Source: Sulfolobales archaeon HS-7 (GTDB lineage Archaea; Thermoproteota; Thermoprotei_A; Sulfolobales; Sulfolobaceae). From it: a stretch of 64,000 nt of DNA. This document shows, piece by piece, positions 47,810-55,956 of this stretch. The notes beneath the pieces were generated by a model, which saw nothing but the letters and a program-made list of their open reading frames with translations, did not search any database and had not been told where the DNA came from. The position numbers were made by a program, and so were the translations under genes. The stretch is from the NCBI GenBank assembly GCA_019704295.1, contig AP024596.1, positions 1,411,369-1,475,368 on the forward strand, written 5' to 3'. Every line of letters begins with the position of its first letter. Position 1 is the first letter of the stretch.

Positions 47810-48724
47810 CTACTCGCCTTCATCAAATTGCAATAGCGAACCCCATCCTAGCTTGCTTAGTTCCCCTAATTTCCTCTTTGCGTTAACCTTAAGAATAGCC
47901 CCAGGTAAAATCGCAGGATACATAGGTCTTCTGGCCCCGACCGACATGCTAAACCCCGTTCCTATTACCCCCAGCTTACCGCTCATCAGAATATCCTTTA
48001 CTTCTACGTCGTCCACCTTAAGTTTAAGTACGTCGTCCAGTGATGTTATTCTCACGTTATCCGTTAAGGGAATAAGTGCGGGGGAAACCAGAACGGACTT
48101 ACCTCCCCCCTTATTCAGGGAAAGAGATACCTCACTTACCTTTGCGACTCTTCCTTCCCCGCCTATCTCGATCACGCCGTCAAAACTAATGGGCATCTCC
48201 AGGTATATTCCCCACGTTTCCACCTCTTTGAAGTTCCTTATTACCGTAGCGTTTAGGTCCTCTAATTTCGAGCTGTAAAGCATATGTTCCTTAGAGCTTC
48301 CCCTACCCAAGTCCCTACCTATCCCTATCCTGTTGATCTCGGCAGGTTCTATTTTGATGGGGTTACCGTCCTCGTCTCTAGCCAACACTACTCTATCTTC
48401 CCTCTTTTCCAGCAACAGGAGCTTCCCCGGGAAATCGTGAACCATTATGAACTCACCCTTTTGCGTTTCCCTCTTCGCGTACACCCCCTTCACGTAGATC
48501 ACAGGTCCCCACACGTCAACGAAGGTCTTCTCGAATTCTTGGATCTCGTTTTGCGGCGTCAGGGTTTTAATCCCCACGTACTTCCTGTAAATTGCGCCTA
48601 ACACTGTGCTCACTAGGGGAAGAGGTTCCGAAATCCCCTTATTCATGGGTCCGCTGAAGTTGGGAGAGTATTCCCCGTACCACCTGAAGAACACGGGTTC
48701 TATAGGCCTTATGAGCAGTCCCAT
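47810..48724 (-). CDS. cmr3: Type III-B CRISPR protein Cmr3 (Cas5 group)
   Basis: 304 aa. Opens with 'MGLLIRPIEPVFFRWYGEYS', the Cmr3 start in which 'RPIEPVFFR' forms the first RAMP strand. It continues 'SEPLPLVSTVLGAIYRKYVG' (the usual 'P.P.t..GAlR' region) and ends with RAMP Gly-rich text 'GKLGVIGTGFSMSVGARRPM'. Cmr3 binds the crRNA 5' handle and joins Cas10 to the backbone. It is the last gene of the cmr4-5-1-6-2-3 operon and starts 3 bp after cmr2. Length is close to the family norm (~300-320). No catalytic role is expected. Confidence 0.92.
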   Translation of the reverse strand: MGLLIRPIEPVFFRWYGEYSPNFSGPMNKGISEPLPLVSTVLGAIYRKYVGIKTLTPQNEIQEFEKTFVDVWGPVIYVKGVYAKRETQKGEFIMVHDFPGKLLLLEKREDRVVLARDEDGNPIKIEPAEINRIGIGRDLGRGSSKEHMLYSSKLEDLNATVIRNFKEVETWGIYLEMPISFDGVIEIGGEGRVAKVSEVSLSLNKGGGKSVLVSPALIPLTDNVRITSLDDVLKLKVDDVEVKDILMSGKLGVIGTGFSMSVGARRPMYPAILPGAILKVNAKRKLGELSKLGWGSLLQFDEGE

Positions 48725-48727
48725 CCC

Positions 48728-51487
48728 TTACACCTCCAATTGCTTAATGGCCTTGATGACCTCCGTTCTCTGATCCCTTTCCATTTGTCTTTTGTTTCGG
48801 TTTACGGGGTGATGATTGATGACCTCCGTTCTCTGATCCTCTTTTTTAGGGGAGGAGTTTGAAAAATCCATATCACGGCTCGCATCCTTTCTCTGATCCC
48901 ATTTCTCCCCCTTCATCGTTATCGTCAGGTCCAGGGATACCAAATCCTGGTAAAGTCCCCTCAACTTAAGGTGAGGATCTCCGTTCCTTCGGAAAAGGTG
49001 AGCTATAGCGTCTTCAGGGAACTCCCTTATGACCGTCACGTCAGTGGTTAACCAATCCTGTATAAAGCTAGACGTCAACTTCTTTTCCCTTCTCAGGGAG
49101 TCTAGGACGTCAAGGACTCTCAAGGAGAGCTTACCGCCCTCCACCAGCGGATAGTTGTAGAGAATGGCCGCTTCCTCCCATTCAATTGCCCCCCTTCCCC
49201 TCAGCACCACAGTTACGTCCTTAGGTGAGCGAGTCTCCGAATTGATTTTGATTTCCAGGAAATCCTTTGTTTCCTCCAGGGAATGCGCAATTTCCCAAAG
49301 GTTATAGACTGCGTCCTTGTAGTGAGCTATGAGAACGCCGTAACTCCTACCGTATAAGGACAAAGCGTCCACTACCATCTCGTTAAATACGTGAAAACCT
49401 ACGGGGGAACCCCAGTAGTTAGTCCTGGTTTCCTTAACTAGGTCGAGGGCTTCCTCAACGGGGGTAAGGAACATTACGTCGTCACCTCCAGCGAACACCA
49501 GAAATCCCTTTTTGCTTACTGTGGACGCGTCCTTCACCGCACTCAAGGCCAGAGCTCGAGAGATGGCTATGAGATATATTCCAGTCACCGGGATAACAGC
49601 ACTCCTCTCTCCCTTGATGAAGTCGTCAGGACCTAGGGAGAGATGTTTCATGAGGGATAACAGAGAGTTAAGCCTCCTTTCAATTTCCTCAGTAACACTC
49701 CCTCTCGTTTTCTCAATGTACACCTTTAGGGTCATTTCAATGCCTCCTCTCCAGACCTTCTTTCCTATGAAGTCCCCGTCCCCTCTCACTATAGCGTAGT
49801 ATATTTTGATCTTCTTGGGTAATTCTCTCAAGAAATCATCGTCGTTTACGTTGCTGAATAACTCCTTGGCCTTTTTCGGTTCCCTGAGTATCGAGATAAA
49901 GGGCCTCTCCTCCCCAATGTAGAACAGGTAGCCCACGTCTTCGTATTCCTTAAGCGGTTTGGGAAGAGGTATCTTAACGTTGTCCTTTATTCCTACCTTA
50001 CTCAAGACCTCCCTCCACAGGCTTAGGTTGGCTATATCTATCGTGGAGGGTATTACCTCAAAATCTTCCTCTACGTAGAAGCCCAATTCCTCCAATAGCT
50101 TCCTTTTATTGCTTTTCCCTAAAACCCTCTTAATGTAGCAGTAAGCACAGAGCTCCTCCCTTTCGTCAAGGTTCTTATCCTCACCCCCATGTACGACTGA
50201 GGGTAGGATACCGCAAGACGTACACAGCGCGTATTTTCCTCCTTCTTTAAAAAGGGCGTGCGTGTTCTTCCCAGCTTCCAACGCGTACGTTACACCGTAA
50301 AGTACTTTGACCGGGCTTTCCTTATTTACCTCTTTAATTAACCACTCCAAGAAGAGGGAATTAGATGGCTCAACTAAATCTGAACTCCCGCTCGTAAAAC
50401 TCCCTACAGCCTCTCTGAAATCCTTAAACGCGTTATTCACGTCAATGACCTCAACCTTTATGGGCATTATGGGGAAATCCCTGATCCTCTCTCTAACGTC
50501 CGAATTGATGCACTTATCCACAAGAGTCTTCCAGGCGTTGCTGTAATTCTCCGTAATTTCCCTCTTAACGTCATCAGCCTTTTCGTAAACAGGAGGTAGT
50601 GCCAGCAGAATGGTTGCGGGCATTACGGGTTGGTATGGGGTGAGAATTTCGGAGGAGAAAAGGTTTCTGTACTTTTTCGCAACGTCCTTGGGAACTCCCT
50701 CCTCCATTTTCTTAATTACGGAGGAGATTAGGAACGGGTTAAGGCCTATGAAAGGCGAAATCATGATGTCAGCACCGTACTTGAAGATCAGGGGTTCAAC
50801 CGTTCTGTATGCCAGGAAGGAGAGGGTCCAACTGCCAGCCCACAGATCTGAGGCCCTTCTGGCCTTGCTTATCACCTGCTGAATGCCCGGTATGTCCACC
50901 TTAACTAGGTAGCCCTTGGGTTCATCCCCGTCAAGGAACCAATTTGAAAGAGTCGCCGTGCTGTAGAGGAGATCGAATAATGAGTAAGTGGGTGACCTTG
51001 GGTCGGCTACGGGAATTCCCTTAGGGTTATGCGAGTACCAAAGAAGTTCTAGAGACGTGTAAAGAGCGTTGTACCTGATCACGTCGTTCTCTATGCCTAG
51101 ATATAGGTTTAAGGCGTCCTCGACGAAGCCAGGTACGTCCCTAGGTTCCTGTATATCGTACTTGTACAGGGGATTAAACATATTGAGTTTATACCTAGGG
51201 ACTTGAACTTCCGCCTGGGGCGTCAAGAACTCATCAGCGGACGTGGAGAATAGCCTAGCTACGTTCACTGTCCTCTCCAGTTTTGCAACGTCCGCCTTCC
51301 CTATGACCTTAGCTAGGGCGTATCCCTCAGACTTCCCCAGCTCTCCCAAATCCTCATACGCGCTGCCAAGCCCCATCTTCGTCAAAACGTCTTTCACTAT
51401 CCTCCTTTCCTCAATCCCCTTCAACCAAGGCCTCCACGGGGGTTCGTGAAGAAGCGCCAGGAACTTAACCTTTATTTCATTTACCAT
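48728..51487 (-). CDS. cmr2: Cas10/Cmr2, large subunit of the Cmr complex
   Basis: 919 aa. N-terminus 'KVKFLALLHEPPWRPWLKGI': the HD-domain site usually reads 'LLHDPP', so the metal-binding Asp is Glu here. A zinc ribbon 'CTSCGIL...CAYCYIKRVLG' lies at ~420-451. The Palm/cyclase motif 'FLVFAGGDDVMFLTP' (GGDD at ~666-669) is intact, so cyclic oligoadenylate synthesis is possible, while DNA cleavage by the HD domain is doubtful. A low-complexity tail (last ~50 residues) contains three related motifs 'WDQRKDASRD', 'EDQRTEVINH' and 'RDQRTEVIKA', encoded by partly repeated DNA (48753-48895). The start overlaps cmr6 by 7 bp. Role: target-RNA-activated signalling in the III-B effector. Confidence 0.94.
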   Translation of the reverse strand: MVNEIKVKFLALLHEPPWRPWLKGIEERRIVKDVLTKMGLGSAYEDLGELGKSEGYALAKVIGKADVAKLERTVNVARLFSTSADEFLTPQAEVQVPRYKLNMFNPLYKYDIQEPRDVPGFVEDALNLYLGIENDVIRYNALYTSLELLWYSHNPKGIPVADPRSPTYSLFDLLYSTATLSNWFLDGDEPKGYLVKVDIPGIQQVISKARRASDLWAGSWTLSFLAYRTVEPLIFKYGADIMISPFIGLNPFLISSVIKKMEEGVPKDVAKKYRNLFSSEILTPYQPVMPATILLALPPVYEKADDVKREITENYSNAWKTLVDKCINSDVRERIRDFPIMPIKVEVIDVNNAFKDFREAVGSFTSGSSDLVEPSNSLFLEWLIKEVNKESPVKVLYGVTYALEAGKNTHALFKEGGKYALCTSCGILPSVVHGGEDKNLDEREELCAYCYIKRVLGKSNKRKLLEELGFYVEEDFEVIPSTIDIANLSLWREVLSKVGIKDNVKIPLPKPLKEYEDVGYLFYIGEERPFISILREPKKAKELFSNVNDDDFLRELPKKIKIYYAIVRGDGDFIGKKVWRGGIEMTLKVYIEKTRGSVTEEIERRLNSLLSLMKHLSLGPDDFIKGERSAVIPVTGIYLIAISRALALSAVKDASTVSKKGFLVFAGGDDVMFLTPVEEALDLVKETRTNYWGSPVGFHVFNEMVVDALSLYGRSYGVLIAHYKDAVYNLWEIAHSLEETKDFLEIKINSETRSPKDVTVVLRGRGAIEWEEAAILYNYPLVEGGKLSLRVLDVLDSLRREKKLTSSFIQDWLTTDVTVIREFPEDAIAHLFRRNGDPHLKLRGLYQDLVSLDLTITMKGEKWDQRKDASRDMDFSNSSPKKEDQRTEVINHHPVNRNKRQMERDQRTEVIKAIKQLEV

Positions 51488-52347
51488 AGTTTCACCCTGG
51501 ATACCTCAATGTCCGCCCTTCCGTATCCCTTGCTTGTCCTACTGCCGATTCCCCTAGATAGGGAGTAAGTTAGCAGTAGAAAGGCCAGCTCTGCGGGTTT
51601 TTTAAGGTCGTAGTTGAAGACTGTTTTAGAATACCACTTTGCCTCCTCAGTAGGTTTCATCCCTATTATGAATCTAAACTTTACACCCCTCTTTACTGAC
51701 AAACTGGTGATAGGATTTGGCACGACCTGCCATTCGCTCTTCACCACTCTCCCATTACTGTAATAGTGTGGATTCACGATATCTCCCTCGAATAACTCCC
51801 CCTCACTCAACTCCACCGGATAAGCGTTTGAAACTACGATTTCACCGACTTTACTCTGACTTTTTAGATCTTCTACTTTAAGGTACTCGAGGTCCTCCTT
51901 GTCGATAACGTCACCTGAGCCGAAGACTTTTAGTACGGATTCGACGCACCTTTTCCTCTCATTAACTTTCCTGCACAACTCTAATGCGTATGACCTCATG
52001 ACTCCCTTAAGTGAGGAACCTGGTACAAAGGGCAAGTCCAGGACTGAGTCCCAGTGCATCCCGACCTCGGTGACGAGCTGAAGGAATCCCGACGCCGAAC
52101 CGGTTAAAAGTCTAGATGTCAACACAGCTATTACGTCACACCCGCTTAGCTTGAGGCCCTTAAAGGCAGTAACTACCTCGTCAAGGTAACTCCTGGCCAA
52201 TTCCACGTTATTCTGGAAGTCGAAATCAAGCCCCTCATTAACTACCGTCTCCTTGATCTCTTTTCTCATGTCCTCCTTGCCAAGAGAACCCTTATACTTT
52301 TCCTTCACGGCAGATATTGAGGTAAGCATGAAGTTCCTTCCTTTCAT
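51481..52347 (-). CDS. cmr6: Type III-B CRISPR protein Cmr6 (Cas7 group)
   Basis: 288 aa. RAMP features: 'SGCDVIAVLTSRLLTGSASG', 'LPFVPGSSLKGVMRSYALEL' (the conserved 'P.ipGSSlKG..R' loop), 'GEIVVSNAYPVELSEGELFE', and the C-terminal glycine-rich loop 'SLSRGIGSRTSKGYGRADIE'. Cmr6 caps the backbone of Cmr4 subunits together with Cmr1 at the 3' end of the crRNA. It overlaps cmr1 by 4 bp (ATGA type) and cmr2 by 7 bp, showing tight translational coupling. The ATG at 52347 fits the family, although the ~45 N-terminal residues are extended. Confidence 0.9.
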   Translation of the reverse strand: MKGRNFMLTSISAVKEKYKGSLGKEDMRKEIKETVVNEGLDFDFQNNVELARSYLDEVVTAFKGLKLSGCDVIAVLTSRLLTGSASGFLQLVTEVGMHWDSVLDLPFVPGSSLKGVMRSYALELCRKVNERKRCVESVLKVFGSGDVIDKEDLEYLKVEDLKSQSKVGEIVVSNAYPVELSEGELFEGDIVNPHYYSNGRVVKSEWQVVPNPITSLSVKRGVKFRFIIGMKPTEEAKWYSKTVFNYDLKKPAELAFLLLTYSLSRGIGSRTSKGYGRADIEVSRVKLW

Positions 52348-53855
52348 ACTCGCCTACCCCCTCCGAAGCATTGAGTTGACTGATCCCTTTGTTCTTGTCC
52401 AGGTTTACAACACACGCCTATGTAGGCTTTGACATACATCATGGCGTTATCCACTAATTTGCTAATACTAGTAATTTCTAAGTCGTCTCTAATCGGGATG
52501 AATATAGGCCCTCTCTTTTTATCATTTATCAGAAAGCCCTCAGATACCCCTTCCTCTTTGGGTGTCCCAGATACCTTCTCTTTGGGCACATTTGGTAGAA
52601 AAGTTAGGGCGTGAACGTTAAATCCGTTTTCGGCTTTACTCACATCTAATACAACGTAAGATTGTCTTCTCGCTATCTTCTTTTCCCCAAAGAAGATGTA
52701 TCCTGTAATTTTAACATGAGGTCTTACCGCCCCCCTAGATTTATCTCCTTTCCCCAAATCAATTACATCACGCAGGCGTTCCCCTAATATCTTCTTTGCC
52801 TCTTCGATATTAGGTGTTCCTTTTCCACCCTTACCCTCTCTGGGTAATCCTAAAACCCATGTGTCTAACTTATTACCACGCTTTTCCTGATATAATCCCT
52901 TCCACTCTGCCTTAAGGATGGCCCTTCCTATACATTCTAAGGCATGCTCCACATTTCCTGAAACAAACCCTAATTTAACGCGACTGGTGTATACCGGAAA
53001 GGTATCTGAACGAGACAGTCTCTGGTGTAAGAGGTCCTGTGGGTCGACGCTTAACTCACTCCTGTCTAATCGCTCGAACCTCCCGAACCCTCTGTTGCCC
53101 CCCTGTCCAATTCCTAATCTAGATAATGTGAACAGAGAGGATTTAACGAATTCCTCACCCAAGGTCTTTTCTTCCCTTTCCGCCATCACCTCCACTGTGA
53201 TGGACACAGTACCTGGTCTCACAGGTAAAGCCTTTATAACATTCAACAAAGCGCTCTCTTGGGAACCCTGACGATACCAAATCCTAAGCAATTTTTCCAC
53301 CTTGAGAAAAACTCTTGGAATACAGAATATTGACAGGAAATCAAATCCTTGCTTTTCATCACAGAGACCTCTGAGGCTTCCCTCAACCTCCTTCATTTTC
53401 CTCTTTAGTTCATTCTCCTCATTCAGAGCGAGGTAAGTTACCTTTTTTCTCCCCCCGTGGCCTGTACTCGACTCCTTCTTTGCAGTTTCAGGCACGACGT
53501 CGTTCACGACCTCACCTGTCTTTAAGTCCACCTTTATAGGGCTACCAGTAATGCTAACGGTAACAGCTGACTTTCTCCTCTTCTTTGAGTCCCCCGTTAT
53601 GCCTAATTTCTCTAGGAAATCGTCTCCCCTAATAGTCCTCATGAACCAAACGGTCTTACCCATCAGGGATTTCGCATCAGGTAAATTGACGTATCCGTAA
53701 TTCCCCTTTACTCTGATGACGTTACCGGAGAAATCTCCTCCCCACCAGGGAGTGTAGTTGACGAAATTCCCCCTGAAGATTACTTCTTGTTTCGCGACTC
53801 CCTTTACCTTGTTTATCATGTTCCCTATGTCTGGATTATCACTCATTAGTGTCAC
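52344..53855 (-). CDS. cmr1: Type III-B CRISPR protein Cmr1 (Cas7 group)
   Basis: 503 aa. 'IFRGNFVNYTPWWGGDFSGN' near residues 26-45 is the Cmr1 hallmark ('TP...GG'). Further on, 'VKSSLFTLSRLGIGQGGNRG' followed by 'FGRFERL' is the glycine-rich RAMP loop. It caps the crRNA 3' end with Cmr6. Start: GTG at 53855 or ATG at 53846; both overlap the cmr5 stop (53839-53841), and the ATG gives 'MSDNPDIGNMINKVKG'. A Lys/Arg-rich insert near residues 120-150 ('KKESSTGHGGRKKVTYLALN') may be disordered. The C-terminus 'QRDQSTQCFGGGRRV' carries a DQS/DQR motif similar to the Cas10 tail. Confidence 0.9.
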   Translation of the reverse strand: MTLMSDNPDIGNMINKVKGVAKQEVIFRGNFVNYTPWWGGDFSGNVIRVKGNYGYVNLPDAKSLMGKTVWFMRTIRGDDFLEKLGITGDSKKRRKSAVTVSITGSPIKVDLKTGEVVNDVVPETAKKESSTGHGGRKKVTYLALNEENELKRKMKEVEGSLRGLCDEKQGFDFLSIFCIPRVFLKVEKLLRIWYRQGSQESALLNVIKALPVRPGTVSITVEVMAEREEKTLGEEFVKSSLFTLSRLGIGQGGNRGFGRFERLDRSELSVDPQDLLHQRLSRSDTFPVYTSRVKLGFVSGNVEHALECIGRAILKAEWKGLYQEKRGNKLDTWVLGLPREGKGGKGTPNIEEAKKILGERLRDVIDLGKGDKSRGAVRPHVKITGYIFFGEKKIARRQSYVVLDVSKAENGFNVHALTFLPNVPKEKVSGTPKEEGVSEGFLINDKKRGPIFIPIRDDLEITSISKLVDNAMMYVKAYIGVCCKPGQEQRDQSTQCFGGGRRV

Positions 53856-54315
53856 CCTGCGGCGTGAGCATTTCGCTAAGTTCCTTGACTCTTATGATCG
53901 GCGTGAGTATCTTCTTCTCTATTTTCACTTCCCGCTCCTCAATGCTCCTTATGCACTCTAAGATCAAATCCTCCCTGATTTCGTCACCACCACAACTTTC
54001 CACCTCCATACTGTTCAAGATGTAGAAAAGGGAACCGATAAACGCCGAATAGCCCTTATTGCTCTCCCCTTCCATGTCACTACATATCTTTTTGTCTTCA
54101 ACCCTCGGAGATTCCGCTCTCCAATAATCGTAATAGTACCCGATATCGGAGATCTTCCCCTTTGATAAGTAGAAAATCATGGCACCTACAAGACCTCCCT
54201 GCAGCATCAATGATGGGAAGTCCCTTGCTCTTCTCGTAAATCCTTTAATTCCCTCATCCCCGCACTTCCTCTTGACTTGGTATAACTTCTTAGCAATGTC
54301 TATAGCCAAATCCAA
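53839..54315 (-). CDS. cmr5: Type III-B CRISPR protein Cmr5 (Cas11, small subunit)
   Basis: 158 aa, all-helical: 'DLAIDIAKKLYQVKRKCGDE', 'RARDFPSLMLQGGLVGAMIF', 'GYSAFIGSLFYILNSMEVES', 'REDLILECIRSIEEREVKIE'. The 'ar.fPs.l...GL....F' pattern is the Cmr5 core. It lines the target-RNA channel beside Cmr4. It starts 4 bp after cmr4 and overlaps cmr1 by 17 bp. Length is near the top of the family range (usually 120-160). Confidence 0.88.
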   Translation of the reverse strand: MDLAIDIAKKLYQVKRKCGDEGIKGFTRRARDFPSLMLQGGLVGAMIFYLSKGKISDIGYYYDYWRAESPRVEDKKICSDMEGESNKGYSAFIGSLFYILNSMEVESCGGDEIREDLILECIRSIEEREVKIEKKILTPIIRVKELSEMLTPQGDTNE

Positions 54316-54319
54316 GTTC

Positions 54320-55228
54320 TCACTCTCTAAGCAAGGAGACCTTAATAACGCCCCTTCCGATTGTCTCCTTACCGCCCAAGTTCATGTAAAATGAGTTGCC
54401 CGACTCACTTCCCGTCGCCATCTTAAGGAACTCCTTATATTGGTTGGCGAAACAGTTATCACTGCAGATCTCCTCATGGTTCCTACAGTACTTATTGACC
54501 TTAGGAAGGGAAGGCACGAGTAGTCCGAACATTATCGTTCCTTGCGGTAAGTACTCCTCCGTCCACAATCCTCCCTCATTCGTGGTCTTCGTACTCAGGT
54601 TTATTTTATTCCTGGTCATCCTGATGTAAGCCCTCTCCAAGATCTCCGAACCCTCGTCGTCCTCTAAGACGGTAATACCGTCATTGATCTTCTCACTAAG
54701 CTTGCCCAGTCCCGTAAACATAGTCGGATTTTCGATCTTTATTAGCGGTTTCTTCAATCCCGCCACGTCGACTTCTCCGCTGGAATTTCCGTAGAACTTT
54801 TTGATTGCGGAACGTAAGCTCTCGTTGCTTGTGAGTTCCAACAGGTCCGTAACCCTGCTGATTAGGTACCGCGACGTTCCGTAAATGTACCCGTGAGTGT
54901 TACTCGGAATGGGAACTAGTAAGGGTATCAAATCGGTCACGCTTATTACCCCACTACCCGTCTCGTCTCCCTTCTCAGGTCCGAAAAGACAACAGCATAT
55001 TCCAGCCTTCTCGCAATTGATCCTTCCATCTTCGAGTGGAGAGTTGTAAAGAGTAGCACAGAACGATTTCAACGCTCCCTTAAAGGATGAGGCGTAAACT
55101 ACAGGGTAGTTAAACGGATCCCTTTGCACAGGAAGATCCACAGCTCCCCCGCTCCTCCCAGCTCCTACGTGAAGTGGAGTTATTGCGTAAATAAGTATTA
55201 CGTCAACCTTCTCCTTAGGGACAGACAT
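54320..55228 (-). CDS. cmr4: Type III-B CRISPR protein Cmr4 (Cas7 backbone, target-RNA nuclease)
   Basis: 302 aa. 'ILIYAITPLHVGAGRSGGAV' then 'DLPVQRDPFNYP' with D31 at the position of the family's catalytic Asp, so target-RNA cleavage at 6-nt intervals is expected. 'ASSFKGALKSFC' is the RAMP loop; 'CENCxxC'-like Cys-rich text near residue 75 ('CEKAGICCCLFGP') may bind metal. The thumb 'GGLWTEEYLPQGTIMFGLLV' precedes the terminal 'NLGGKETIGRGVIKVSLL'. First gene of the operon, leaderless with a TATA box ~26 bp upstream. Several copies per complex form the crRNA-bound filament. Confidence 0.93.
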   Translation of the reverse strand: MSVPKEKVDVILIYAITPLHVGAGRSGGAVDLPVQRDPFNYPVVYASSFKGALKSFCATLYNSPLEDGRINCEKAGICCCLFGPEKGDETGSGVISVTDLIPLLVPIPSNTHGYIYGTSRYLISRVTDLLELTSNESLRSAIKKFYGNSSGEVDVAGLKKPLIKIENPTMFTGLGKLSEKINDGITVLEDDEGSEILERAYIRMTRNKINLSTKTTNEGGLWTEEYLPQGTIMFGLLVPSLPKVNKYCRNHEEICSDNCFANQYKEFLKMATGSESGNSFYMNLGGKETIGRGVIKVSLLRE

Positions 55229-55245
55229 AGCATTTAGATAATCCT

Positions 55246-55260
55246 GAAATTTAAAAAATG
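55246..55260 (-). promoter_or_regulatory. TATA box of the cmr operon
   Basis: On the minus strand CATTTTTTAAATTTC is centred ~26 nt before the cmr4 ATG (55228). That places transcription start at or next to the start codon, the normal leaderless arrangement in Sulfolobales. No operator is recognised. Confidence 0.6.
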
Positions 55261-55956
55261 TATCGGTCTCATCAGCTCTTACAACTTCTACATACCCTCT
55301 ATCTTGTTAAGGGTTTTCACGGTTAATCGAGGATCAACGTGAACGTATTACGCCTAATCTCGGAAACTCCAAGAGGTAAATGTCTTTAACTTTAGTTAAG
55401 TATGCAAATAACAATAACGAAATTTACTTAAAATTCTAAAGAGTTTTCTCAGGTTAACTTACCACTTTCACAATTGATTTACTCTAAATATGGGAAAAGC
55501 TTAAACCGACTTGCACATACTTCGCGATTTCCAGCTACTGCGCGATTCGTAATCCCCCAATAATTGCAGTCCGTGGAAGAATTGGAAAGTTCCTCGCTTA
55601 AACTTTAACGTTCTCATTTCTACCCACTTATTAACACCCAGGGTATTACTATACGCGTAAACTAGGCTACTCACCTTTCTCTAAGATAAAAGTTGATCCT
55701 TTCTCCACTTCAACGAAAATTTAGCTAATTTCTACTCTCTTGAGCGAGATTTTCTCGTGCATTAGAAATTGTACCATACTTTTGGCGAAACACAACTGGA
55801 TTTCATCACGGGATTTTTATAATAAGAGCAAGTGTGGTATACGACTTGTGTATTCGCGAATCATTATCACGATAAATGACTTTTTCTAAAATCAAAAATT
55901 TTATTTAAAATGTTTAGTGAGCTATCCTTTTTAATGCAAAACTAGATCATACGCAC
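55261..55956. other. Gene-free stretch with an IS4 end remnant and the fdh promoter
   Basis: About 55570-55810 is homologous, in reverse, to the left end of the IS4-type element at 5419-5700, and to 19190-19440. No transposase part remains. Just upstream of fdhF, 'CCTTTTTAATG' (55927-55937) is a TATA-like box ~28-33 bp before the GTG/ATG starts. Nothing else recognised. Confidence 0.55.
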
